Below are positions 33,715-41,475 of a DNA stretch of 41,475 nucleotides, piece by piece. The position numbers were made by a program, and so were the translations under genes. Under the pieces are notes generated by a model. That model did no database searches and was not told the origin of the DNA. It worked only from the letters and a program-made list of their open reading frames with translations. The DNA comes from Nitrosomonas communis (GTDB lineage Bacteria > Pseudomonadota > Gammaproteobacteria > Burkholderiales > Nitrosomonadaceae): positions 1-41,475 of the forward strand of contig NZ_FOUB01000032.1 of the NCBI RefSeq assembly GCF_900114745.1, given 5' to 3'. Every line of letters begins with the position of its first letter. Within the stretch, counting starts at the first letter, position 1.

Positions 33715-36477
33715 ATGAAGGAACATTCAAAATACGCACCCCGCCCGGATGTACTTGGTAATAATCGACTGACAAATACAGTGCGTGATGCATTGGTCCA
33801 TGCGAACTCCACACCTTTATATCAGGTGGAGAAATTGAATGAAACTGAAATCGTGCTTGCGCGAGTAGAAGATTATCTGGGAAAAGGACATTTCGGCGCT
33901 GCTTTACGCGAAGCGGACACTTTGCGTATAGATGATTCCGCACTTGCCGAGCATTACGAATTTTTGAGGTTGGAAAAAACAACCCGGGGCAGTATCGGTA
34001 TTGCCGATCGTTATTTCATTCGTGGTGATAAAAGCAATGCAAGACGGTACTTCGAGCGTGCTTTGCAACCGAATACAAATAACATGTCAGTCATAAGAGT
34101 TACACAGACTGCTGAACGCGTATTCGATAAATTACTGGACGAACGCAAAGGTTTACTTAAAGGGCTGCGGGACAGCATTCATAAAGAATCCTTTGACCAA
34201 TGGTGTCAAAAAAAGCGTAAGTTACAGGATTTTACTGTAGTTGATGCCGCTGATATACGTCAGGCCATTTTTACTGACTATCACCTGGAATCGGTTTTCG
34301 GTGAACTGCCACCGATTGATCCAGATCCGGGATATCTTGATCCACTACCCGCGGAAACCGAATTTATCGGGTTTACAGCGAGTGTGCCAGGTGCAATATT
34401 TAGCTCCGCAAGTCCCGGTGAGGAAGCCGCTGCTCCTGAAGACAATCGCTTGCGAGCATCAGTGGCGATGCCGATTGTTAGTAATATTCTTGTCGCTAAG
34501 GTAGGGCTGTTTGCATTAGATCATGGACTCAGCCCCAATGGACAAGCTGCTAGTACAGTACCGTTGTTCCGCTACGAACACTTGCGTGATAGTGCACAGC
34601 AAATCATTTCGCATATTCAATCGATTGAATCACGCATGCTGCCAATACAGTTAGAGTTGGATAACTTTGCCGAGGTCGTAGATGCGATTCGACGACCGTT
34701 GGCTGAGCAGGAAGCTGAACTTGAGGCGGTAAAACAGAAAATACACGACCTGACTGAAGCATTGGTGAAGTTGGTGCAAGCGGAAAAAGCCATGGCTGAA
34801 GCGGTGGTGCTACTACACAATGCCCAGGATGAATGCGAGTGTGACTGGTGGTGTTGGGTTGTGGCTGTTCTGAGCTTTGCCGCTGCCGCTGCGATCGTTG
34901 CAGTTTTTGCCATTGCAGCATCGGCAGCAGCACCAGTGATTGGACCGGCCTTTTTTGTCGCCTTGGGTTTATCAGTGCCGGTTGCGTTATTCGCAGACAT
35001 GTTTGTTCTTACTGGTATTAATACGATAACCTGCAATAATGTTGGGCAAATTGGTGATGCTGCTGAACGCACATTAAAAGGACTGCGTCAGACCATAGAT
35101 GATGTAGAAGCTGAATTAAATTATGCGCTCATGCGAAAAGACGTGTTAATCGCGAATATTAACGGACTTAACAACAAATTATCGGAAGTTTACGAGAGTA
35201 ACGCGGCACGAGTACTTGATGCCAAGACTCTGGATCTTATTCAATCTCAATATAATAATCTTCGCCAATCTTTGTTAACACGGGCACAGTCTGTAGCAAA
35301 ACTTGCACAAGATGCTTTTAACTTTGAACGGGATGCCAATGTTCATCTGATAAAGGAAAGCTATTTTGATAGTGACCGAAAAGATTACACCGCTGTGGAA
35401 AGCCTGCAGCGTGATCTCGGCGGTATGGATTATATTGACCTCACCGGCCGCACACAAAAGGCCTTACAACTTACTCATGTTATTTCACTACGAAAACACT
35501 ATCCCATGAGTTATATTGCCATGCAGCTCACCGGATGTGCGCGTATAACGACGACTTTAGCAGAATTTGATCGTTGGTTTCCCGGTACATACATGCAACG
35601 CATCAAGGAAATCAAAGTAGAAGTGATGGTACAAAACCAGGTAGTTGCCGCGCGTGGTTATATTTCTAATGATGGCGTTTCGTTTATTCGTTTTCAGGAC
35701 CCAGGAGACAAGCGAAAAATTGATAATGTTGAGGTATTTGTGGAACCTGATCCTGATATTGAAAGGCTTTGTTACAAGCGCCTGCAGCGACGCAGGCATG
35801 TAGATACTATGGCATTTCCCGATTTTGATTCCTATTTGTATAAGGATCGTCGTCGGAAGCTACAAGAAAAAGAACGCAATTTCTTCGAAAATGTTGGACC
35901 AGAGAGCAGTTGGATACTTGAACTATTACCCGAGCAGGTATTTGAGTTTACGCAAATTTCTGATGTGCGGATATATTTTCAATATGAAGCTTTTTTTGAT
36001 GAAAATTTGAAACATATACTGGAAAAGAAACGTTATCAGGATAGGCAGGAGAGTGCTGCGCTATCCATTAGCAAAGCGTTGCAAAGTAAAGGGGAGTCCA
36101 CAGATTTTTCAGATACCGTAAGAATAAAAATCACCAGGGAAATGTTTGAAGTGCCAGTTGTCGATAAAAAAATCGTAAATGTTGGGTTTCTGGTCAAGCC
36201 TAAAGTAGATGCTGCTTTGGAAGGCATCGCAAGACTTGAAGTTTCTCTAGAAAACCCAGCACCCATCCAGGTGTCGACCAATGAGCAGGGTATTGTCGCT
36301 ACCGCCAAAAATCATACGGCAGGTACAGGACTGGCCGAACTCGAAGCTATGGCACATGGCAAACCTGTGGAAGGTACATGGACGGTTAAAATAGCGGATC
36401 TGCCTAATAGCATAAGCACAGATGCAATTCAAGATATTTTTCTGTTATTGAATTATGAATTTGTGCCGGCTACATAA
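33715..36477 (+). CDS. Tc-toxin subunit A-like protein (compact pore-forming type)
   Basis: A 920-aa protein. Residues ~45-120 include TPR-like helices (ADRYFIRGDKSNARRYFERA). A long coiled coil lies at ~295-365, a strongly hydrophobic stretch at ~382-445 (VVAVLSFAAAAAIVAVFAIA and FFVALGLSVPVALFADMFVL), and a second coiled coil at ~455-550. The C-terminal part has the TcA signatures FPGTYMQRIKEIKVEVMV and SSWILELLPEQVFEFTQISD followed by VRIYFQYEAFFD, which in Photorhabdus-type TcA lie in the TcB-binding region. Known TcA subunits exceed 2000 aa and carry receptor-binding and neuraminidase-like domains that are missing here. No tcB or tcC gene is in the window. There is no signal peptide. GGAG precedes the ATG. 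Pore formation is inference. Confidence 0.7.
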   Translation: MKEHSKYAPRPDVLGNNRLTNTVRDALVHANSTPLYQVEKLNETEIVLARVEDYLGKGHFGAALREADTLRIDDSALAEHYEFLRLEKTTRGSIGIADRYFIRGDKSNARRYFERALQPNTNNMSVIRVTQTAERVFDKLLDERKGLLKGLRDSIHKESFDQWCQKKRKLQDFTVVDAADIRQAIFTDYHLESVFGELPPIDPDPGYLDPLPAETEFIGFTASVPGAIFSSASPGEEAAAPEDNRLRASVAMPIVSNILVAKVGLFALDHGLSPNGQAASTVPLFRYEHLRDSAQQIISHIQSIESRMLPIQLELDNFAEVVDAIRRPLAEQEAELEAVKQKIHDLTEALVKLVQAEKAMAEAVVLLHNAQDECECDWWCWVVAVLSFAAAAAIVAVFAIAASAAAPVIGPAFFVALGLSVPVALFADMFVLTGINTITCNNVGQIGDAAERTLKGLRQTIDDVEAELNYALMRKDVLIANINGLNNKLSEVYESNAARVLDAKTLDLIQSQYNNLRQSLLTRAQSVAKLAQDAFNFERDANVHLIKESYFDSDRKDYTAVESLQRDLGGMDYIDLTGRTQKALQLTHVISLRKHYPMSYIAMQLTGCARITTTLAEFDRWFPGTYMQRIKEIKVEVMVQNQVVAARGYISNDGVSFIRFQDPGDKRKIDNVEVFVEPDPDIERLCYKRLQRRRHVDTMAFPDFDSYLYKDRRRKLQEKERNFFENVGPESSWILELLPEQVFEFTQISDVRIYFQYEAFFDENLKHILEKKRYQDRQESAALSISKALQSKGESTDFSDTVRIKITREMFEVPVVDKKIVNVGFLVKPKVDAALEGIARLEVSLENPAPIQVSTNEQGIVATAKNHTAGTGLAELEAMAHGKPVEGTWTVKIADLPNSISTDAIQDIFLLLNYEFVPAT

Positions 36478-36749
36478 AACGAATTGTGTAGATACATCGC
36501 CCGTAATAAGCCTGAGAATTATAGGGACGAAATTTGAGTTAAGGATGATCTCTGCTAAGAACGTGATATAAACTGAAAATCTAAACAACAAAAAATAAAC
36601 AACAGAATCAATGCAAAGGGTAAGTCGGTTGTATGGCGGCAGTTTATAATAATGTGAGTTCGATATAAAAAAGCTGTAAAAGGAACCTGAATTCCTTATG
36701 ATGAAGTAATTTTGGAAAAGAATTTCATCACTGGAGGAGTCAGATTCCC
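36478..36749. other. Intergenic region after the Tc-like gene
   Basis: No gene is seen. It is AT-rich. The right part probably contains the left end of the IS982 fragment that starts coding at 36750. No clear terminator. Confidence 0.4.
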
Positions 36750-36869
36750 ATGGATACCACAACGATTTTTTGTGCAAGTGACGAATTTTGTAAAGAGTTT
36801 GAGCCACGGTGGGAGCCGCGCTTATTAGAGTCGTCGCTGAAACGGCGTCGGCAGCAAGAAGCGCTGTGT
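36750..36869 (+). pseudogene. IS982-family transposase N-terminal fragment
   Basis: MDTTTIFCASDEFCKEFEPR followed by WEPRLLESSLKRRRQQEALC matches the start of IS982 transposases. GGAGGAG precedes the ATG. The gene is cut after about 40 codons by the left end of the IS5-type element, and no continuation is found beyond that element. Confidence 0.65.
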
Positions 36870-37657
36870 CTAAGAAACTGTTTGGAAATTATGAGTTCTG
36901 GATTAATGGAACGTCTTTTTTGCTATTAGCAGACAATATGATGAATCTACAAAAAAACGGAAGAAACGTTATCCGAGCAACCTGAGTGAGGGAGCGTTGC
37001 GTTATTTGAAACCCCATCTGCCAGTATCAGCTGTGGGGAGGCCACGAGAGTTGAGTATGCGTCAGGTGGTCCTATAACGGGACATGGGAACGTCTTCATC
37101 ATTGGTTGCGTTCTCGCTTGCGAGAAAAATGTGGCCGACACAAACCTCCAACGGAAGGTTGCCTGGACAGTCAAAGCGTCAAATGTACCGCAATTCCTGG
37201 TCAGCGTGGTTTCGATGCAGGCAAGAAGATCAATGGTCGTAAACGCCACATTCTGGTAGACACACTGGGATGACTGTTGGCGGTGGTAGTCACTAGCGCC
37301 AGTGTGCAGGATCGTGACGGTGCCCGCCTGCTGTTGCGTCACTTGCCGGGAGGGTGCAAAAAATTGAGGAGGATTTGGGTAGATGGTGGCTATGGCGGTC
37401 GTTTAATAGAACTGGGTCGCACAACGGTTTAAATTCTGTCTGGAGGGGGTGTTGCGCCCCAGGGAAACCAGGAAATTTGTGCTATTGCCTTGTCGCTGGG
37501 TAGTCGAGCGCACTTTTGACCGGCTGAACCATTCACGCAGACTGAGTAAAAGCTATGAGCGCCTCACCCGGACGGATGAAACCTGGGTTTACATCGCCAT
37601 GACCCGCATTATGTTGAGGCGCTTGACATAAAATAGGAGTTTCCAAAAGTTTCTTAG
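36870..37657 (+). mobile_element. IS5-family insertion sequence with degenerate transposase
   Basis: The ends CTAAGAAACTGTTTGGAAA and the near-complement TTTCCAAAAGTTTCTTAG form inverted repeats. Inside, the plus strand reads GTWERLHHWLRSRLREKCGR, LDSQSVKCTAIPGQRGFDAG, KKINGRKRHILVDTLG and, in another frame, WVVERTFDRLNHSRRLSKSY then ETWVYIAMTRIMLRRL, all typical of IS5 transposases. Multiple stops and frameshifts and a shortened N-terminal part make it inactive. Confidence 0.75.
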
Positions 37658-38143
37658 CCTGTCACCAGGCATAGTAGGCACTTGCGCTAACTTCCATCAC
37701 ACGACACAGCACGGTTACCGGATATGTCTTCTGTTGCACCTGAATAAACCCGTACTTTATTCGGCTTCTTTCGCAAAGAAGAGTGCGGCCTTTTTTAATA
37801 CTCTCGCTCCATCCGCAATGGTTCATTTTCCTTACATAAACGCAGCAATTCGGATTGATCTGCCAAACTCAATCCCGGCTTCTTCGCTATCGATTCAATG
37901 CCTGAAGGCTTGCGCTCCGCCCGAACCCAGCGCCTCAAAGCACTTAACGATATGCCCAGGTGCGCAGCAGCCTGCTGTTGACTATTATAACCTTTCTCGA
38001 GAACCAACCGGGCTGCATCCTGTTTAAATTCCAAACTATATTTGAGCCTATTGTGTTTTATCTCACTCATTTAGAGCCACCTCTTTTGACAGTATATAAT
38101 CTGCCTTTAGATGTGTCCGGAGTTATTAGACCATTTCAGGGGG
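37658..38143 (-). mobile_element. IS3-family element fragment (orfA plus start of orfB)
   Basis: orfA at 37795-38070 reads MSEIKHNRLKYSLEFKQDAA with a helix-turn-helix (SQQQAAAHLGISLSALRRWV) but meets an early stop. LKKAALFFAKEAE follows in another frame. The start of orfB (KYGFIQVQQKTYPVTVLCRV, then SASAYYAW) runs up to the IS5-type element at 37657 and is lost beyond it. The upstream end (near 38143, CTAATAACTCCGGACAC on the minus strand) cuts the umuD-like gene. Confidence 0.7.
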
Positions 38144-38534
38144 GATAAGCTGGGTTCTCAGCGTGCAGTTCGATCACGCCATTGCAGGCATACAATCGTT
38201 TGACCGTATATTCATTGTTAATCACCGCCAGTACGATATGCCCGTGTTTGGGTTCGACTGAGCGATCAACCACCAGCATATCGCCATCGTGGATATGGGC
38301 ACCCGTCATGGAACTCCCTATGACACGAAAGAAATAGGTCGCTGCTTTATTGCGCACCAGATAATGATTGAGATCCAGTTCCTTCTCAACATAGTCGTCT
38401 GCCGGAGATGGAAACCCGCCGGGAATTCGATGCTGCAATAACGGCAGGATGCAAACGGCAGGGTCAAGCTTTGCTCGCTGCAAGACAGGCAGAGCCGATT
38501 CGCTAGTTGGTTCAACTGGAACAATAATGGTCAT
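38136..38534 (-). pseudogene. umuD: UmuD-like SOS peptidase (S24), 3'-truncated
   Basis: The product begins MTIIVPVEPTSESALPVLQR and has the S24 peptidase core: PSPADDYVEKELDLNHYLV, RVIGSSMTGAHIHDGDMLVV (the nucleophile Ser in GSSM) and the general-base Lys in EYTVKRLY. UmuD self-cleaves in the SOS response to join polymerase V. The C-terminus stops at HAENPAYPP, where the IS3 fragment begins; about 25 residues expected after this point are missing. The ATG at 38534 is preferred over the TTG at 38558. No LexA box is visible upstream, because the upstream DNA is an acetyltransferase fragment. Confidence 0.75.
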
Positions 38535-38536
38535 GA

Positions 38537-38896
38537 CGATTTTGTGACTACGGCTCAAATATCTATCTGGGGACTCGCGTATATTTTAACTTCAACTGCA
38601 CCGTTCTTGATGTGTGCGAGGTTGGCATAGGTGACTATACGCTATTTGGCCCAGGCGTGCAGATTCTTACACCGTTACATCCGTTCAACGCAGATCTACG
38701 TAGAACGCAGGAATATGGAAAGCCCATCGAGATCGGAGCGGACGTATGGGTGGGTGGTGGAGCATTGATTTTGGCCGGCGTTCATATCGGATCCCGAACA
38801 ATTATCGGGGCGGGTAGTGTCGTGACGCGCGACGTTCCGGAAGGCGTACTTGCCGTCGGAAATCCATGTCGAGTGATTCGCGAGGTTTTGGAATAG
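38537..38896 (+). pseudogene. C-terminal fragment of a maltose/galactoside O-acetyltransferase-like gene
   Basis: The frame reads RFCDYGSNIYLGTRVYFNFN, then CTVLDVCEVGIGDYTLFGPG, then hexapeptide repeats including GKPIEIGADVWVGGGALILA and IGAGSVVTRDVPEGVLAVGN, ending PCRVIREVLE. This is the left-handed beta-helix C-terminus of the maa/lacA family, with the catalytic His in LTPLHPFN. About 70 N-terminal residues are absent. The homology begins next to the umuD start codon, so the two are joined by a recombination event. Translation could only start internally (GTG 38612). Confidence 0.7.
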
Positions 38897-38948
38897 TTGC
38901 CATGGCGATGGCTTAGGTGTTTTATGAGGAGGGTTTCTATATCGATTC

Positions 38949-39287
38949 TCATCGATGATGATGGCCGTCTCGATGGCTTCCTTTCCAGTGCCGGTGACTA
39001 TGCCCTCTATGGCCTCCACCTCGGTAGGCATTGTCGAAATATCTATGTCCACCATGGATATGCCTATGCCCCCCAAAGTACCTTTGATTAAGGTAAATTG
39101 ATGGGTGATATCTGTACCCAAATGAAAATCCTCTGTAATATCCCGATCCTCCGTAATAGCCTGTACCTGGATAATAGCCTGCTGCTCTAGAGTATCCCAT
39201 TCCTGCGTAATAAGAAGGAGCTACACATCCGCTGAGAAGAAAAATCAAAATCACGAATAAAAGTGAGATAATTTTTTTGCCATTCAT
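38949..39287 (-). CDS. Small Gly/Tyr/His-rich lipoprotein
   Basis: A 112-aa product with a lipoprotein signal (MNGKKIISLLFVILIFLLSG then Cys, about residue 21). The mature part is rich in Gly and Tyr with repeated GYY/SGYY units (about 30-60), then His and Arg (HGGHRYF, HRGHSHRHWKGSHRDGHHHR). AAGGAG precedes the ATG. The His-rich tail suggests metal binding; that is inference. No family name assigned. Confidence 0.65.
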   Translation of the reverse strand: MNGKKIISLLFVILIFLLSGCVAPSYYAGMGYSRAAGYYPGTGYYGGSGYYRGFSFGYRYHPSIYLNQRYFGGHRHIHGGHRYFDNAYRGGGHRGHSHRHWKGSHRDGHHHR

Positions 39288-39477
39288 GATGCACTCCTTA
39301 TAACTATTTCAAATGAAATTCATCAATAAATTTGATGTAAGTAAAATTTCATTTGTTATAAATATTGTATAGATTTCACCCTGAACAGTATCTGAACGCA
39401 AAATAATTCCCAATCAGCATTGAAGTAGCTCATGTTATTGCCTGAGTAGTACCAAATAACGTATCAATGTGTTGTAG

Positions 39478-40050
39478 TTTACTAAACAACCACCGGCTAA
39501 AGCCGGTGGGTTAGAGTTACGGACTGAAAGTCCGGATACGCGTCGACTAAACGACGTGTCTTATTCCGGCTCCATTTTAAAATTATCGTTTGAATTTGGC
39601 TCAAAGTGATTCTCTAAGTATTGCTTGTCATCTCTTCTGTCCTCTGACCCACTGTCGTGCAGAAATACCCTCGTGCCCAAAAATGCCTTCCCCAGTACTT
39701 CTTCTTAAGGTGAGGAAATTCTTCAAACAGATAGCTCGATGTTCGTCCTTTTATCCGTCTCATGATCTCACTCGGAGCCATCTCCGGCGGACAACTCACT
39801 AGTATATGCACATGATTCTTACTCACTACGCCCTGTATGATTCTGATTTCAAATGCTTCGCACGTCTGACGAACCAACTCTCGAACCCGTTCTGCTACCT
39901 CTCCTTTCAGAATCTTATATCGATACTTCGTTACCCATACAACATGGTATTCAATCTGATAAACCGTATGATTTCAATAATCCATGCCACACCTCCTATG
40001 TGGCATATTCTCGCAGCTAAAGCTGACCGGCTAAAGCCGGTGGTTTTAAC
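39478..40050 (-). mobile_element. IS200/IS605-type element with broken tnpA
   Basis: The element is bounded by end hairpins: ACCACCGGC/GCCGGTGG near 39485-39510, followed by CGGACT/AGTCCG and CGCGTCG/CGACG types, and GACCGGC/GCCGGTGG near 40023-40046. tnpA runs from 39985 down to 39561. It has MDY then a TGA at codon 4, NHTVYQIEYHVVWVTKYRYK, the HUH motif in NHVHILVSCPP and the helix ARGYFCTTVGQ, then a one-base deletion before QYLENHFEPN-type sequence. It is thus a dead copy of the same element as the fragment at 33108-33400. Confidence 0.8.
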
Positions 40051-40115
40051 CTAATGATGGATAATAAAGACGGATATCTAGTAAGGCGGTGAGACAATTA
40101 ATTAAGGAGGTAAGG

Positions 40116-40160
40116 ATGAAAGAAACAAGCGAGCGAAGGCTTTATAATGAGTTTCATTAA
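40116..40160 (+). CDS. Possible 14-aa leader peptide overlapping the nuclease start
   Basis: A strong AAGGAGG sits just ahead of an ATG that encodes MKETSERRLYNEFH. Its stop codon lies inside the start region of the following nuclease gene (ATG at 40147). The nuclease has no separate strong ribosome binding site, so translational coupling is plausible. Confidence 0.35.
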   Translation: MKETSERRLYNEFH

Positions 40161-40639
40161 TTTCAAAAGAGTTTTATTCCTGGTATTACTATGCATCGCG
40201 TTCTTGCCGTTATTCGCAGTGGCTCAGGAACATATCGGGCGTGTAGTCGGGGTAGCGGATGGTGACACGATCACTATACTGGATGATCGCAAGCAGCAAA
40301 TCAAAGTGAGGCTCGCTGAGATCGATACACCAGAATCTGCACAACCCTATGGGCGCGTGCCAAGCAGGAGTTATCGCGACTTGTCTATGGAAAAACGGTA
40401 AGTGTCAAAGTGCAGGATACAGATCGCTATGGGCGTAAAGTAGGACGTGTTGATGCAGATAATATCGATGTCAATGCAGAAATGGTAAGACTTGGTGCAG
40501 CTTGGGTGTATCGAAAATATACCAGTAATCAATGCCTCTATGCTTTGGAAAAACAGGCTAGGCAGAATAGAGCAGGGTTGTGGAATTTACCGGAAGCCTA
40601 GCAAGTTGCACCTTGGGAATGGCGGAAGGCGAGGCGGTA
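40147..40639 (+). pseudogene. Thermonuclease-family (staphylococcal nuclease-like) protein, broken
   Basis: The signal peptide (FKRVLFLVLLCIAFLPLFAV, then AQ) indicates export. The SNase domain follows: GRVVGVADGDTITILD, VRLAEIDTPESAQPYG (Arg and Asp/Glu catalytic motif), then after a one-base deletion near 40355 AKQELSRLVYGKTVSVKVQD, TDRYGRKVGRV and LGAAWVYRKY. A TAG at 40599 cuts off a natural tail that would continue QVAPWEWRKARR to 40639. Two lesions make it a pseudogene, although the first frameshift alone already removes the catalytic half. Confidence 0.75.
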
Positions 40640-40685
40640 AAGCGCGAAGTCTGTGTACTTCACATCTGTAGCTCTGAAAGAATGA

Positions 40686-40973
40686 ATGATGTGCCTGCTT
40701 TTCTTTATAGTTATCCTGTTTTCTTCGTTTCAGGTTCATTCAACCGAGACTCATAAACAGATCGTGGAAGGCTTGAAGCCCCACAGCATTACGATCATTG
40801 GTGAACGTCATAAGCGTCCTGAATCTATCCAATTTTTCCGGGAGCTAATATCCAGATATTTACAGTAAAATAAATGCCTATCTGTTGCTCTGGAGATTGC
40901 CAGCAATCAACAGGCAACTCTAGCCCTAATATTGCACGAAGGGAAGTGGCAATTCCCTATTAATTCTTTATAA
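40686..40973 (+). pseudogene. ChaN/TraB-like secreted protein, cut by IS1380
   Basis: After a signal peptide (MMCLLFFIVILFSSFQVHS) the frame reads HSITIIGERHKRPESIQFFR; the GExHxxP-like motif is typical of ChaN-like proteins. An in-frame TAA at 40866 follows RYLQ. The same frame then continues NKCLSVALEIASNQQATLAL and leaves the family at about 40935, where the IS1380 end begins. The related fragment at 16216-16452 shows how the protein would have continued. Confidence 0.45.
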
Positions 40974-41475
40974 TTCAGTTATCTACGCTGAATAAAGGAA
41001 AGGAATTGCCAGTGACAAAGTGTACCCGGGAATCATTTAAATTTCCAGATGTAAAGAAGCGTACTGTTGAAGTGAATTTCCAGGGTGGTGATATTACATC
41101 AGATGGTGGCGGCAGGTGGATAAGCACACTGGGCTGAGTAAAGCGGTTGCTCAAGTACTGGAAGACAATCGTCGGCAGGCAGGTTGCCAGCATGGTAGAT
41201 TGGCGCTATTGCGCCAACGGGTTTATGCATTGGCATGTGGTTATGAGGACCTCAATGATCATCAGCCATTACGCTATGATGTGGCGATTCAATCAGCGGT
41301 TGAACGCGAAGAGGTATGAGCGAGCAGTTCCACTTTGTGCCGCTGGGAGAACCAGGCGAATCGACTAACAGCCTGGCATATTCATCAAGTGATGATAGAA
41401 CGGTTTGTGGCTTCCTTCAAACGAGTGCCCAAAGAACTGATTCTGGATTTTGATGCTACTGATGATGCGGTCCAT
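40937..41475 (+). mobile_element. IS1380-family insertion sequence, left part, dead transposase
   Basis: The left end carries the inverted pair GGGAAGTGGCAATTCCC near 40941 and GGAATTGCC near 41002. The transposase begins at a GTG at 41012 with TKCTRESFKFPDVKKRTVEV and NFQGGDITSDGG. A deletion and frameshift then precede DKHTGLSKAVAQVLEDNRRQ, LALLRQRVYALACGYEDLND and, after an in-frame TGA at 41317, SSSTLCRWENQANRLTAWHI and ELILDFDATDDAVH (first catalytic Asp). It continues past the window edge. Confidence 0.75.

Overview
The window looks like an accessory, heavily rearranged part of a Gram-negative chromosome, probably a betaproteobacterium. A Nitrosomonas-like ammonia oxidiser is my best guess, from overall style and insertion-sequence load; that is inference. 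Supporting signs of a Gram-negative cell are a lipoprotein L,D-transpeptidase, a MacA/MacB-type tripartite exporter with a periplasmic adaptor, and a GGDEF protein with a periplasmic sensor loop. No rRNA, tRNA or CRISPR array was seen. Coding sequence is repeatedly interrupted by single-base frameshifts, nonsense codons and partial insertion sequences, so many genes are in decay.

Layout. 0.25-6 kb: a REP-associated transposase remnant, an L,D-transpeptidase lipoprotein, an unrecognised duplicated-domain protein, and the remains of a phage-tail-like locus (a tail protein lacking its N-terminus and a frameshifted DUF6519-type protein). 6.2-10.4 kb: a tight four-gene minus-strand operon for an ABC exporter (adaptor, ATPase, two permeases). 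10.7-15 kb: a membrane-anchored MutS-like ATPase, an IS256 remnant and a diguanylate cyclase. 15-18.6 kb: small or broken genes, orphan palindromes and an IS5-type element.

18.7-30.3 kb is the most distinctive block. It holds five predicted hydrolases of different catalytic classes in two divergent groups: a HExxH metallopeptidase and a PGRP/amidase + alpha/beta-hydrolase + caspase fusion on the minus strand, then a pappalysin-type (M43) metallopeptidase with lectin repeats, a trypsin + NUC1 nuclease fusion, and a subtilase on the plus strand. I read it as a candidate protease-based conflict, defence or cell-lysis system. That is inference from domain content and proximity.

30.8-33.4 kb is a nest of five partial insertion sequences (IS630, IS200, IS110, IS3, IS200/IS605). 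33.7-36.5 kb encodes a compact Tc-toxin A-subunit-like protein (coiled coils, hydrophobic pore-type segment, TcA-like C-terminus), preceded by a perfect 77-bp tandem duplication. 36.7-41.5 kb is another IS-rich stretch with broken cargo: a 3'-truncated umuD-like gene, an acetyltransferase fragment, a small lipoprotein, a staphylococcal-nuclease-like pseudogene, a ChaN-like pseudogene and an IS1380 copy running off the end.

Three copies of a ~103-bp terminal-inverted-repeat element (MITE-like) lie at 15.0, 24.5 and 26.9 kb, two of them flanking the M43 gene.
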